A stretch of 64,000 nt of DNA from Alphaproteobacteria bacterium (GCA_900769705.1 CAAGHP010000020.1:62001-126000); one strand, 5' to 3'; counted from the first letter of the stretch, positions 9,278 to 18,353 are shown. The notes: a model not told the origin generated them from the sequence alone. Numbers and translations: made by a program.

Positions 9278-10111
9278 ATGAGTGAAAAAAAAGATTTGAA
9301 CGCTAATGAGCTGTTAATCGCTAAAAAAGAAAAACAGCGTAAAAAAGAACGGCTTCTGCAAAAAGTAAAAGAAATGCTGATTCTGCTTTTTGTAATAGCC
9401 GTCTTTGCCGGAGGCGGAGGATATTTTGCTGCTCAGTTTATGCAAAAGCGCTATGACTACCTGCAATATATAAAAAACTTAAATCAAACAACATTGGAAA
9501 TATCTCAACTGGTTGATAATATTCGCAACACTTATCTTATTGAACAAGATATTTCGGCCAAAGATTTGCAACAGTTGATAAAAATCGGCGCCATTCCGCA
9601 AAAGCTTGTCAGAACTTTTAACGGACAAAAATATTTAAGAAACCCGTTCGGCGGCAAGATTATTATTGAAACGTCTGATCCTATCTGGAATAAAGAAGGC
9701 ACACTCAGCTCGCCGACATTCAAAATGTCTTACCAAGGGCTGCCGCGCCGAGCTTGCATTGATTTAGCCACTATGGATTGGGGCGATAACATTAAAGGTC
9801 TGCTGGCTGTAGCCATTGGCAGCGTAGATGCTCAAACCGGCGAGGACAATGCTTTGCATGATATTGATATGACGCCGGAAAAAGAAGAAAAAGAAAAAAA
9901 AGCCGCCAACCCCGCAAAAAATAACGAATTCGCTCTTGATATGCTGCGGCCTCGTATGAGCTACAGAATGAATGTAGCTAAACCGAACGATCAATTTATA
10001 CCGACACCTTTTTCTAAAGGCAACGCCGAAATGGGCTGTTTTTGCGGACAAAACGACTGTTCTTTTGCTCTTCATTATGCTGTTTTCAGCACTGAAACAG
10101 ATAAAAAATAA
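9278..10111 (+). CDS. Membrane-anchored protein with a pilin-like C-terminal domain
   Basis: 277 residues. Residues 1-32 are very basic, 33-53 form one membrane helix, and the rest should lie outside the inner membrane. Residues 74-86 (EISQLVDNIRNTY), 122-128 (NPFGGKI), 148-160 (FKMSYQGLPRRAC) and W168 follow the order seen in the globular domain of PilS-type pilins: N-I-R near the helix end, an N-x-FGG turn, then a strand with one Cys and a Trp eight residues later. The prepilin cleavage motif is absent, so it would not be processed. A charged low-complexity stretch lies at 200-215. The second such protein is at 18346-19002. It begins 3 bp after secA. Homology is my inference. Confidence 0.6.
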   Translation: MSEKKDLNANELLIAKKEKQRKKERLLQKVKEMLILLFVIAVFAGGGGYFAAQFMQKRYDYLQYIKNLNQTTLEISQLVDNIRNTYLIEQDISAKDLQQLIKIGAIPQKLVRTFNGQKYLRNPFGGKIIIETSDPIWNKEGTLSSPTFKMSYQGLPRRACIDLATMDWGDNIKGLLAVAIGSVDAQTGEDNALHDIDMTPEKEEKEKKAANPAKNNEFALDMLRPRMSYRMNVAKPNDQFIPTPFSKGNAEMGCFCGQNDCSFALHYAVFSTETDKK

Positions 10112-10235
10112 AAACTCTGCCGTCTTTAAGCCTTTTTTGTACGATAAATAGTCAATAATCAAAAAATTTGTATTGTATTATCAGAGAAATAAAATATACT
10201 TACTTAGGTTTAATTTTTAATTTAGGACGTAACAG

Positions 10236-11519
10236 ATGTTAGATATAAAATTTATTGCCGATAATACGGATTGGGTAAAGAAAAGCTTGGGACGAAAAGG
10301 CTTTCCGGCTGAAAAAGTAGATGAACTGTTAGAAACATATTACAACTTGAACAAACTGAAAACTTCATCGCAAGCTTTGGCTGAAGAAAAAAATAAACTG
10401 AGCAACTCCATAAAATCTGCATCAAATGAAGAACGTCCGGCAATTATTGCTAAAAGTAAAGCTATTGGCGAAGAATTTAAGTCAGAACAAGAAAAATTGG
10501 CAGTTTTGCAGGCGCAGTTTGATGATATGATTCTGCGTATGCCGAATTATCCGAGTGAAGACAGTCCGGACGGACCTGATGACAGCTATAATGTGGTGCG
10601 CCGTCGCGTTGGTGAAATTCCGCATTTTGACTTTACTCCGCGCGACCATGTTGAATTGATGGAAATAAACGATTGGGGAGAAATGGAACGCATTGCTAAA
10701 GTTTCAGGCTCCCGTACCTATGCCATAAAAAATGACTTAGCACAACTGGAATTGGCTATTCACATGATGGTAATGGACAAACTGCGCGCAGCCGGCTTTA
10801 CATTGCTGACCGTACCGGCAATTTCAAAGGAAAAACCATTGTATAACCAAGGCTATTTACCTTTTGCCAGAGATGAAGTTTATTATATGCCAGCAGATGA
10901 TTTATACCTATCGGGCACGGCGGAATTGATTTTAAACTCTCTGCGCGCCGATGAACTGCTGACCGAAGCGGATTTACCTGTTTTGTATGCCGGATTTTCG
11001 CCATGCTTCCGCCGCGAAGCCGGTGCCGCCGGAAAAGATACCCGCGGTTTAGTTCGCGTACACCAATTTTTCAAAACAGAACAATTTATTATTTGCAAAA
11101 ACGATTTGGCAGAAAGTGAAAAATGGCATCAAATTCTGCTTAAAAACTCTGAAGAAATCTTGCAGGATTTGGAATTGCCTTATCAGGTTTTGGAAGTCTG
11201 CACCGGAGATATGGGTGCGCCTAAATACCGTCAATACGATTTGGAAGCTTGGGTTCCATCGCAGAATTGCTATCGCGAAACTCACTCTTGTTCAAATATT
11301 ACCGATTGGCAGGCTCGCCGTACAAATCTGCGCTACCGCGATAATGCCGACGGCAAAGTAAAATATTGCCATACCTTGAATAACACCGGAATCGCCACCC
11401 CTCGTGCTTTGGTGCCGTTTATTGAAAATCACCAACAAGCCAATGGAACAGTACGCATTCCGGAAAAATTACAGCCATATATGGGCGGTAAAAAATTCAT
11501 TGGTAAAAACGCAAAATAA
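10236..11519 (+). CDS. serS: Seryl-tRNA synthetase
   Basis: 427 residues, usual length. N-terminal antiparallel coiled-coil arm (about 30-100), then the class II catalytic core with YLSGTAEL, motif 2 FRREAGAAGKDTRGLVRVHQF and motif 3 near GIATPRALVPFIENHQ, ending in PYMGGKKFIG. Charges tRNA-Ser. Its stop overlaps the next start as TAATG, so the HD-domain gene is translationally coupled. Confidence 0.98.
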   Translation: MLDIKFIADNTDWVKKSLGRKGFPAEKVDELLETYYNLNKLKTSSQALAEEKNKLSNSIKSASNEERPAIIAKSKAIGEEFKSEQEKLAVLQAQFDDMILRMPNYPSEDSPDGPDDSYNVVRRRVGEIPHFDFTPRDHVELMEINDWGEMERIAKVSGSRTYAIKNDLAQLELAIHMMVMDKLRAAGFTLLTVPAISKEKPLYNQGYLPFARDEVYYMPADDLYLSGTAELILNSLRADELLTEADLPVLYAGFSPCFRREAGAAGKDTRGLVRVHQFFKTEQFIICKNDLAESEKWHQILLKNSEEILQDLELPYQVLEVCTGDMGAPKYRQYDLEAWVPSQNCYRETHSCSNITDWQARRTNLRYRDNADGKVKYCHTLNNTGIATPRALVPFIENHQQANGTVRIPEKLQPYMGGKKFIGKNAK

Positions 11520-12151
11520 TGTCTGATACAGCAGCTGAAATACTTGAATTTATGCGCGCCATGGAACGGGTTTGCCTAGTCAAACGCGACACTTTGCTTT
11601 CTGACGGAACTCCAGAAAATGATGCTGCGCATATTTTCAAGCTGGCTATACTGATTATGCTGGTGTACCCTTTTTTGCAAAAAAAATACAACTATACACG
11701 GCTGTTGGAATTAGCATTGATTCACGATATTGCCGAAGGTATAACTGGAGATTGCCCGCGCTCGGCGCAAGTGGCTCATCCAGAACGTCAGCAGGAAAAA
11801 GTACTGCAAGAGCAAAAAGCCATGCAGCAATATAAAAAAATGCTGCCTGTTCCGTTGAATGAGAGGATTTCAGAATTATTTAACGAATATGAAACGCGCA
11901 GAACTCCCGAAGCAAAACTGGTTTCTGCCTTAGATAAAATGGAAGCAAATTTTCAGGCTAATTTATTCGGTAACGGAGATATTCGTTATTGGAAAGATTG
12001 TGAAAATGGAGAAGAATATTATCGCATTGCTACCGAACATAAGCCTTTGGTAGCAGAGCTAAATGAAGATATTTTGACCGAACTGGAAAAAAACATTATA
12101 AATTTGACATTGGAGAATATGGCGCAGTGCAAAATAAAAGCTTGTCTATAA
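11519..12151 (+). CDS. HD-domain hydrolase, HDDC2/YfbR-like nucleotidase
   Basis: 210 residues. DAAHIFKLAILIML supplies the first His, LIHDIAEGITGDCP the HD pair and following acidic residues, and SALDKMEANFQAN the last Asp of an HD phosphohydrolase. The arrangement matches the HDDC2/YfbR group, which removes phosphate from deoxynucleoside 5'-monophosphates in the cytoplasm. The exact substrate is not determined by sequence. The start overlaps the serS stop by one base and the 3' end overlaps the next gene by 25 bases. Confidence 0.82.
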   Translation: MSDTAAEILEFMRAMERVCLVKRDTLLSDGTPENDAAHIFKLAILIMLVYPFLQKKYNYTRLLELALIHDIAEGITGDCPRSAQVAHPERQQEKVLQEQKAMQQYKKMLPVPLNERISELFNEYETRRTPEAKLVSALDKMEANFQANLFGNGDIRYWKDCENGEEYYRIATEHKPLVAELNEDILTELEKNIINLTLENMAQCKIKACL

Positions 12152-12801
12152 CTGAGCTGCAAACAGCAGCCTTTGATTGGGATAACACGCTGGCCTACAG
12201 CCGTGAAGCTCTTGTTTTTGCCATAAACAAAATTCTGCCGCAATATAATCTGCCGCAATGGGATGAAGTAAAACAAAAAAGAAACAGACGTCTCTCGTTC
12301 CGCGATAATTTTCCGCTTATTTTCGGCGACAATGCCGAAGAAGCTTATGAAAAATACCGCCTTATTTATAAAGAAAACGTCGAACGTCTGATTTCTGCTC
12401 CGCCCAAAGCCAAAGAAGTTTTAGAATTTTTGAAAAATAACGATATAAAAATTGTTATTGTTTCAAATAAAGACCGGCAGCTTTTTGACTTTGAACAGCA
12501 TTTTTTATACAGTGCCGATTTATTTGACAAAGTTGTTTGCGGGCATGAAGCGGTGCAGGATAAACCAAGCGCCGAACAGCTCAGATATGCGGTCAAGGGA
12601 TATGTTTCAAAAATATCCGAAAACAATGTATGGATGATTGGCGACAGCCCGATGGACAGTGAATGCGCTTTAGCTGCCGGCGCCAAAGCTATACGCATTG
12701 GCGAACCGATATGGGGTACAGCTGACACTACAGAAAATACAAACATACTCTTTTTCAAAAATTTTGAAATGTTTTACAATGTTCTGACGGAGCAAAATTG
12801 A
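12127..12801 (+). CDS. HAD-superfamily phosphatase
   Basis: 224 residues from a GTG start that overlaps the preceding gene. Motif I is AFDWDNTLAYS (nucleophile Asp and general acid Asp), motif II VIVSNKDR, motif III lysine in VQDKPSAEQ, motif IV WMIGDSPMDSECALAAGAKAIRIG. A helical cap lies between motifs I and II, as in phosphoglycolate phosphatase-like enzymes. Substrate unknown. GTG is the only plausible start near the motif I strand; initiation may depend on coupling with the upstream HD gene. Confidence 0.8.
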   Translation: MQNKSLSITELQTAAFDWDNTLAYSREALVFAINKILPQYNLPQWDEVKQKRNRRLSFRDNFPLIFGDNAEEAYEKYRLIYKENVERLISAPPKAKEVLEFLKNNDIKIVIVSNKDRQLFDFEQHFLYSADLFDKVVCGHEAVQDKPSAEQLRYAVKGYVSKISENNVWMIGDSPMDSECALAAGAKAIRIGEPIWGTADTTENTNILFFKNFEMFYNVLTEQN

Positions 12802-14096
12802 TGCATCACAGAACTAAATTATTATTAAAGATATGGATAAAACGCCTGTTTTATTTAATCATATTAGGTTTAATAGTTTGGGCAAACATAAACCGCCTGC
12901 GGGATAACAGCTATTCAAACTACGAAAAAGTTATCGATTTCGGCAGAATCAAAGATGAAGATAAACTGGTCAAACCGATAATCGCGGCTATTTTCTATAA
13001 CGGTAAAAATACCAGAAAAAATACTATTTCCACCTATTTAGCGCATACGGATAATTATAAAAAACAAAATATTCAGATGATTATTGTTCCTAAAAAAATA
13101 TCATCTTACAGCGCCGAAGTGGTAGAAAAACTGTATGAAGCCATCAAACAAAACAACTCTTTTCAAAGAGTATTGCTTGTTTATGATAAAGATGCAAAAA
13201 ATGACATAAAACAACACAAAAAAATGCTGCAGCAAATTATAAATGTGACTAATATTACTGAAAATCCAATATCACAACAAACTTTAACTTCTGAAAATAA
13301 AATTGAAGAATATCTAAATACTCCTCAGACGTTAGTAATTTTTTTAGCAGATTTGGATAAAGGATTAAATGAAGAAAACAGTGAATTTCTGACGGCAGAA
13401 GCTGCATTTTTTGCTCAAAAACATAAATATCAAATAAACGTTTTTGATATCATAGACACCCAGCTTGCTCAAACTTTAGATAAAGATTACAGTGCGCTTT
13501 ATCCGCTGGAAACTATAAAAGAAGAGCCAGTTTTAGCCAAACAAAAGCGCAATCTTCAACGCTACAAAAAACACTATTGGCACTTGCTGCAAAACTACTT
13601 TGAACTAAATCTATTAAAAACAGCACAAGGCTTTGATGATACTGTTATGCCGATTCGCTCTGAAGAAAATTATCGTTTATACGACCGTGGACGCTTGATT
13701 TTGAAAGCTTATGATGAAAATTATATTGAAATTTTTGAACAAGCTGAAATGCAAGAAAATAAAGGTATTGCAGCGCTGGTTTCAGATACTGTTAAAAAAC
13801 TTGCCGCCGCCGGAAAAATTACTAAGGCAAAATACTTCAAGCTCTATCTTTTGACAGACTTTGAAGCCATAAAACAGCAGCCTGATACAATGTTAATGAG
13901 TCATTTGGATGAAGATGACGGCCTTTATGGAGAATATAAAGGAAAATCAGCAATCCTCGTTGCCGATGACCGTCCGGACAATCCCGAAGATTTAGCTCCG
14001 ACGCTGCGACAAAAAGCTAAAATACCCGACCTTGTACCGGAAAAAGATATCAAATTTTATCGTTTTAAAACTGTGGAGATGAAATATGGAGATTAA
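12801..14096 (+). CDS. Membrane-anchored protein, possible degenerate MEMO/AMMECR1-like fusion
   Basis: 431 residues from the ATG that shares a base with the preceding stop (TGATG), with GGAG eight bases upstream. One N-terminal helix (YLIILGLIVWANI) anchors it. KPIIAAIFYNGK through IIVPKKISSYSAEVVEKLYEAIKQNNSFQRVLLVYD resembles the order of a MEMO domain (VPH..YS...A...Y..L....VVIL), but the metal-binding His residues are replaced. The C-terminus ends EKDIKFYRFKTVEM, similar to the end of AMMECR1 domains, though the LRGCIG motif is missing. These matches are suggestive only; the protein may be a new family. Its 3' end overlaps the next gene by 11 bases. Confidence 0.45.
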   Translation: MHHRTKLLLKIWIKRLFYLIILGLIVWANINRLRDNSYSNYEKVIDFGRIKDEDKLVKPIIAAIFYNGKNTRKNTISTYLAHTDNYKKQNIQMIIVPKKISSYSAEVVEKLYEAIKQNNSFQRVLLVYDKDAKNDIKQHKKMLQQIINVTNITENPISQQTLTSENKIEEYLNTPQTLVIFLADLDKGLNEENSEFLTAEAAFFAQKHKYQINVFDIIDTQLAQTLDKDYSALYPLETIKEEPVLAKQKRNLQRYKKHYWHLLQNYFELNLLKTAQGFDDTVMPIRSEENYRLYDRGRLILKAYDENYIEIFEQAEMQENKGIAALVSDTVKKLAAAGKITKAKYFKLYLLTDFEAIKQQPDTMLMSHLDEDDGLYGEYKGKSAILVADDRPDNPEDLAPTLRQKAKIPDLVPEKDIKFYRFKTVEMKYGD

Positions 14097-15801
14097 CGGT
14101 TATAAAATCAAATATTCTGTCAAAGAACTAGCAGACAAAATCAACAGTCAAACCCGCAAAATTGAACTGATAGATAAAACCAATCAAGCCTATTCCGCAC
14201 TTCCGGAAGGCGATAAAAAAGCTCTTGACTACTTGGCCAACGCCGCAAGAATTATGAATGACGTGGCTTTAGAAATGGATCATCCGCTTAATTTAATCCA
14301 AAAACAAGCACTTGAAAGTTATTCTCCGGAAAACCGGCAGGCCGAATTAGCTCTAAAACTGTTTAATTCCTTAAACGGCGTAGCCGGTTATAATGGTATT
14401 GACAAGGAACCGGTAGAAATTTTTGAAGGCATAAAAATGCAGGCGGGATGCAATTTTTATCCCTCAAACCTCTCGGCCGAAGAACTCTCAACCATAATTG
14501 AAGCTATGCTAGATGCCGGACATATTGAAGAAGTTAAAAAGATTTTAAGTGCCCGCACTATGGTTCGCCGCAACGGTGACTTTTTGAAGGCTATTGATTA
14601 CACTGAATATTTTGCCGATGAATTTTCGGAAATTGCCAATGAAATAGAATGCGCCGCTCATTTTGCGACAGATGATTTGTTCAAAGACTTTTTAGGCTGG
14701 CAGGCTCAGGCTTTGCTGCAAAACAATGAAGAAATGGACATTTTAGCTGATAAACATTGGGCGCGAATGCAGGAATCTCCGCTGGAATTTACTATCAGCC
14801 GTGAAAATTATGAAGACAAACTAACCCCAACGCTTTTTGACAATAAAAAACTGAGCAAACGTTTATCAGAACTAAGCATTGCTCCAGTGCCAAAGGACAT
14901 GCTCGGTATCAGAGTCGGTATTGTTAATCAGCAGGGAACAGCTCTTTTGCTGAAATTCAAAGATGAGATGCTCAAACTTGCAAACTTAATGCCTAAAGCC
15001 GATTGCTATACCCAAAATGTCGGCGGAAATTCCGGATTAAAGCAAACTATGGTTGATGTTGATTTGACCATGCTGAGCGGTGATTACGCAATGTGCCGCG
15101 GCGGAATTACCTTGGCTCAAAACCTGCCGAACAATGATAAACCATCGCTAAAACACGGCGGCGGCAGACGTAATGTTTATCATCGTCAAATTCGCCAAAG
15201 CGGCGACAAAGAAAAAACAGCGCAGCTTCTTAACGGACTTGTTGCACCTGAACTGCATAAATATTATGAAGAAGAAGCTGATCATTTATTTACAATCGGC
15301 CACGAAAACGGACATTCTTTGGGCCCTGACAGCTCATATCAAACAGCTTTAGGACTATATCAGCACATTATTGAAGAACATAAAGCAAATTTGATTTCAG
15401 CTTCTATGATGCCTGAATATGTCAAAGTTGGCATCATCAGCGCCGAACAGCTGAAAAAAATATACACCACTTGGGTGGTTAAACGCCATCTGATGACTGC
15501 TTATCCGGCCAGCGGCGAAGCACATCGCGTGGCTGATTTAATTGAATATAACTATCTTACTGCCCATAAGGCTATTTATTTTGATGAAAACAAGCTTCTG
15601 CATATAAATTTTGAACAAATGCCGATTGTCTGCCGCCAAATGCTGGAAGATATTATAGATGTACAATTATCAAAATCTCCTGACTATGCCAAAAATTATG
15701 TGGAAAAATGGAATAATTGGAATGAATTATCACAATATATCGCCGATTTTAAACTAAAATTAGGAGTTAAACCGTATATTGAATTAGTAACGCACTTTTA
15801 A
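14086..15801 (+). CDS. M49-like zinc metallopeptidase (dipeptidyl-peptidase III-like)
   Basis: 571 residues, no signal peptide, so cytoplasmic. The active-site region is TIGHENGHSLGP at 404-414 followed by IIEEHKANLISASMMPEY: two zinc His in HENGH (406, 410) and a Glu in E-E-H-K-A, the same order as HELLGH plus EECRA in dipeptidyl peptidase III. The first motif is the ordinary HExxH rather than the one-residue-longer HExxxH of classical M49 members. A Gly-rich segment around 358-361 precedes it. It may trim short peptides. GGAG seven bases before the ATG fixes the start. Confidence 0.65.
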   Translation: MEINGYKIKYSVKELADKINSQTRKIELIDKTNQAYSALPEGDKKALDYLANAARIMNDVALEMDHPLNLIQKQALESYSPENRQAELALKLFNSLNGVAGYNGIDKEPVEIFEGIKMQAGCNFYPSNLSAEELSTIIEAMLDAGHIEEVKKILSARTMVRRNGDFLKAIDYTEYFADEFSEIANEIECAAHFATDDLFKDFLGWQAQALLQNNEEMDILADKHWARMQESPLEFTISRENYEDKLTPTLFDNKKLSKRLSELSIAPVPKDMLGIRVGIVNQQGTALLLKFKDEMLKLANLMPKADCYTQNVGGNSGLKQTMVDVDLTMLSGDYAMCRGGITLAQNLPNNDKPSLKHGGGRRNVYHRQIRQSGDKEKTAQLLNGLVAPELHKYYEEEADHLFTIGHENGHSLGPDSSYQTALGLYQHIIEEHKANLISASMMPEYVKVGIISAEQLKKIYTTWVVKRHLMTAYPASGEAHRVADLIEYNYLTAHKAIYFDENKLLHINFEQMPIVCRQMLEDIIDVQLSKSPDYAKNYVEKWNNWNELSQYIADFKLKLGVKPYIELVTHF

Positions 15802-15811
15802 GGAATAAAAT

Positions 15812-16207
15812 ATGTGGACTATGCTAAAAAAACTTGGAGCCGGAGAATATTCGCTTAAAATAACTTTTTGGCTGTTCGGCTTAATGGGAATGCTGTTTTT
15901 TACAATAGCAACTCACATCACACACAGTGGGGCTTTGCGCTTAGTTTGCTATGGCAGAGTCTGCCCACGCAGCATTTTGTTATATATTCTGAGCAATATT
16001 CCGAATTTGATGACCGGCAGTTCAGGACGCTTATCGGCTTTTGTTCCGCACTTGTTGGTTTGTTCGCTGTTTATATGCTATTTCATTATATTGATGCGCG
16101 GCTTATGGAAATGCGGCGACACCTATGAAGGCGCAAAATTTTGGACTGTTTGTGCTAAAACTGTCATCATATGCCTAGGCTTTTTAAGCTTAAAATCAAT
16201 TATTTAG
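15812..16207 (+). CDS. Small integral membrane protein
   Basis: 131 residues, hydrophobic with about three membrane helices (LKITFWLFGLMGMLFFTIA, LLVCSLFICYFIILMRG, FWTVCAKTVIICLGFLSL). A TAAGGAATAAAAT ribosome site precedes the ATG. Another frame is open over the middle of this gene, but codon choice in this frame matches the neighbours and the C-terminal helix continues past that alternative, so this is the likely coding frame. Family unknown. Lies between the peptidase and the lipoprotein, probably in one transcript. Confidence 0.65.
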   Translation: MWTMLKKLGAGEYSLKITFWLFGLMGMLFFTIATHITHSGALRLVCYGRVCPRSILLYILSNIPNLMTGSSGRLSAFVPHLLVCSLFICYFIILMRGLWKCGDTYEGAKFWTVCAKTVIICLGFLSLKSII

Positions 16208-16215
16208 GAGTTGTA

Positions 16216-16383
16216 ATGAAAAAAATTATCGGTTATTTGCTACTATTCTCTTTAGCTTCATGCAGCGGTTTTATTGCCGGCAATATCAGCAAAGAACGTA
16301 AGCATTTGTATGAATATAACAACAATCAAGAATATTGCGATAAAAATCCAAATCGCTGCGTTAATAATATTCCTTGGAGCTAA
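16216..16383 (+). CDS. Small lipoprotein
   Basis: 55 residues. AGGAG five bases upstream fixes this ATG instead of an in-frame ATG 45 bases earlier. MKKIIGYLLLFSLASCSGF is a lipoprotein signal peptide with lipobox L-A-S-C, giving an 18-residue leader and a mature lipidated peptide of about 38 residues. The mature part has two further Cys (EYCDKNPNRCVNN) that could form a disulphide. Function unknown. Last gene of the run; a strong terminator follows. Confidence 0.75.
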   Translation: MKKIIGYLLLFSLASCSGFIAGNISKERKHLYEYNNNQEYCDKNPNRCVNNIPWS

Positions 16384-16400
16384 TAAAATAAATCACTTCT

Positions 16401-16436
16401 AAAATCCTTAGACTTTTACTAAACTAAGGATTTTTT
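16401..16436 (+). terminator. Intrinsic terminator
   Basis: AAAATCCTTAG and CTAAGGATTTT form an 11-bp stem with a 12-base loop, followed by T residues. Ends the serS-lipoprotein transcript. Confidence 0.88.
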
Positions 16437-16440
16437 CATA

Positions 16441-16636
16441 TATACAGTTAATGACTGGAAGGTAGTAAAATATGCTATTGCTAGCTAATATGCTACACTA
16501 TAATCATGAATAATAGTTCTCAACTTCCAGTCGTCCTTGAGCGTAAGCGCAGCAAACTGCCTCGAGGATCCAAATAAGCCTCAGTGAGATAAACTCCTTA
16601 TGCGAATCTTGTGCTGATGGTGAAGCCTGCTGTATA
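16441..16636 (+). ncRNA. Candidate structured RNA or leader element upstream of the porin gene
   Basis: No gene fits this stretch, but it contains nested complementary arms: TATACAG (16441-16447) with CTGTATA (16630-16636); GACTGGAAG (16453-16461) with CTTCCAGTC (16524-16532); CCTTGAG (16535-16541) with CTCGAGG (16561-16567), next to a GCAG-CAAA-CTGC hairpin (16549-16560). The size, near 196 nt, would suit a small RNA such as 6S, but I cannot match a known family. A promoter-like TTGCTA-N15-TATAAT lies inside the loop of the second helix, so part of the structure may be DNA-level or the transcript may start near 16511. Strand is assumed from the porin gene. Confidence 0.4.
16478..16504 (+). 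promoter_or_regulatory. Candidate promoter TTGCTA-N15-TATAAT
   Basis: A perfect TATAAT with a TTGCTA 15 bases upstream, oriented toward the porin gene. The 15-base spacer is short. The nonamer AATATGCTA occurs at 16469, 16487 and 16689; the last copy may be a second -10 region closer to the porin gene. Confidence 0.4.
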
Positions 16637-16668
16637 GGAATAGAATTTTAATTAACATCCTAAACTTT

Positions 16669-16723
16669 CCGGTTTTATTTTTTTTAATAATATGCTAGTG
16701 TTCGGAACAATTTAATAAACCGG
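16669..16723 (+). promoter_or_regulatory. Inverted repeat that covers the porin ribosome site
   Basis: CCGGTTT-t-ATT (16669-16679) can pair with AAT-AAACCGG (16714-16723), 10 bp with one bulge. The 3' arm includes the first two bases of the GGAGG ribosome site, so the hairpin could reduce translation of the porin. Only relevant if transcription starts upstream of 16669. Confidence 0.4.
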
Positions 16724-16732
16724 AGGACTATG

Positions 16733-17866
16733 ATGAAAAAATTCAGCTGTATTTTATGTTCAATTGCAGTTTTACCCTGCGCCGCACAAGCAGATGGATT
16801 TGATTTCAGCCAATCCGGTTTAGCCGGCATATATTACGGTGTAATGCAAACCCGCCGCCAAAACAACTACGACAACCTGCCAAACCGTTTGGTTTATCGT
16901 CAAGACGGACGTTTTGAAGGAGCTTACACCTTTGCAGATAAAACTCGTTTAGGCGCACACGCAGACTATACTTTGGCTCTCAGGCAACACGACAAAGACT
17001 ACAACGGCGGCGATTGGCGCTTTTATCCCTATGCTTTAGCCGAAAATCCTGCTTATGGTAAATTTACGGTCGGTTATTCTTATAATGCGGCGCGGCAGCT
17101 TCATATGGGCGCGCAAGACATCAGCTGGATAGGTATTCAAGACAGCAATCTGTCGAATTTTTTAACTGATGTCAACTGGTCTAATGGATTAAAGAAAACT
17201 AAATTTGCCACACCTAAATCCACCGCAATTATGGATGATGGACGCGCTGTAAAGTTTGTTTATTTTACACCGATGTTCGGCAACACTAAATTTGGCTTCA
17301 GCTACACGCCGGAAAACGCCAGCCGCCGTGGCATGGTCAGCCGCTATACCGATTATGAAACAAATGAAGACGGCTACACCGCCGCTATGCAAAACAAATG
17401 GTCTGTCGGCTTAGGCGATGTTTATACTTCTGCCGCTTATGGCGAATTTAACGGCACAGATAAAGAATGGGCTTTCGGTATACGCTGGATTATCGATAAT
17501 TTCAATATTTCCTCCTCCTACAAAAAATCATATATTGATAGCAATAAAAACCCTATCACCACAATTTCCGACAATCCGTATCTGCCTGCGCTGTTTGATA
17601 ATTACCGTGAAGGACAATCTTGGGATTTCAGCGTCGGCTACAAATTTTTTGACCGTTTAAAAGTCAACTTCGCTTACTTGCACACAGAGGCAGAAAACAC
17701 CCGCAACCGCGATGATTTATACGTTCAAGCCAACAGCTTTGAAGTCAATAAATATTTAGAATTATTCTTGATTAACGGCTATATCAATTCTAAAGGCACA
17801 GAACGCCAATCAGCCAATAACAACCGTGGCTATGCGATAATCAGCGGTATTGCCTTAAAGTATTAA
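16733..17866 (+). CDS. Outer-membrane porin
   Basis: About 377 residues. Signal peptide MKKFSCILCSIAVLPCAAQA, then alternating amphipathic strands rich in Tyr, Gly, Asn and aromatic residues (GLAGIYYGVMQTRR, RLGAHADYTLALR, VKFVYFTPMFGNTKFGFSYTP), ending AIISGIALKY with a terminal aromatic residue, as expected for a beta-barrel. Two ATGs are adjacent (16730, 16733); GGAGG ends 3 bases before the first and 6 before the second, so the second is preferred. Resembles general Gram-negative porins of alphaproteobacteria. Substrate unknown. A structured leader may regulate it. Confidence 0.82.
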   Translation: MKKFSCILCSIAVLPCAAQADGFDFSQSGLAGIYYGVMQTRRQNNYDNLPNRLVYRQDGRFEGAYTFADKTRLGAHADYTLALRQHDKDYNGGDWRFYPYALAENPAYGKFTVGYSYNAARQLHMGAQDISWIGIQDSNLSNFLTDVNWSNGLKKTKFATPKSTAIMDDGRAVKFVYFTPMFGNTKFGFSYTPENASRRGMVSRYTDYETNEDGYTAAMQNKWSVGLGDVYTSAAYGEFNGTDKEWAFGIRWIIDNFNISSSYKKSYIDSNKNPITTISDNPYLPALFDNYREGQSWDFSVGYKFFDRLKVNFAYLHTEAENTRNRDDLYVQANSFEVNKYLELFLINGYINSKGTERQSANNNRGYAIISGIALKY

Positions 17867-17867
17867 A

Positions 17868-18353
17868 ATGTCTGAAAAACTGCACTGTTTTGCACCGCTG
17901 GTTGATAAAAACACCAAATTTTTGGTAATCGGCACCATGCCCGGCAAAGCTTCGCTGTCTGCTGCTGAATATTATGCCTTTAAACATAATGCTTTTTGGA
18001 CGATTATATTTAAACTATCCGATAATAAAGCGCAAAATTACGCCGAAAAAATAAAATTACTGAAACAGCTTCGTATTGGTTTATGGGATAACCTGAAAGC
18101 CTGCGAACGCTTCGGCAGCTTAGACAGCAATATAAAAAACGCCGAACCGAATGATTTTGAAAGTTTATTGACCGAATTTCCAAACATTGAAAAGCTGCTG
18201 TTTAACGGACAGAAATCGTTTGCTTTTTTCAAAAAATATCATCAGCCTCTGCTGGAAAAATACAAATATGCGGTTTTGCCCTCAACCAGTCCGGCCAACG
18301 CTCGGCTTTCAATAGAGCAAAAATTAGCTCTTTGGCAAAAGGAACTTATTTAA
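17868..18353 (+). CDS. DNA-deoxyinosine glycosylase, UDG family 6
   Basis: 161 residues. FLVIGTMPGKASLSAAEYYAFKHNAFW contains the family's motif A (GTMPG) and the Y-x(5-6)-N-x-FW segment; LPSTSPANAR is motif B. It excises hypoxanthine (deaminated adenine) from DNA as the first step of base excision repair. Starts one base after the porin stop, and its last 8 bases overlap the convergent gene. Confidence 0.85.
   Translation: MSEKLHCFAPLVDKNTKFLVIGTMPGKASLSAAEYYAFKHNAFWTIIFKLSDNKAQNYAEKIKLLKQLRIGLWDNLKACERFGSLDSNIKNAEPNDFESLLTEFPNIEKLLFNGQKSFAFFKKYHQPLLEKYKYAVLPSTSPANARLSIEQKLALWQKELI

Noticed and set aside
15868..16128. Alternative 86-codon frame inside the small membrane protein gene
   Set aside because: The 131-codon frame has a better ribosome site, codon use like the neighbours and a continuous set of membrane helices.
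16549..16590. Possible tmRNA tag frame starting GCAAAC
   Set aside because: The reading gives Ala-Asn-Cys-Leu-Glu..., not a tag ending in Ala-Ala, and no tmRNA acceptor end is nearby.
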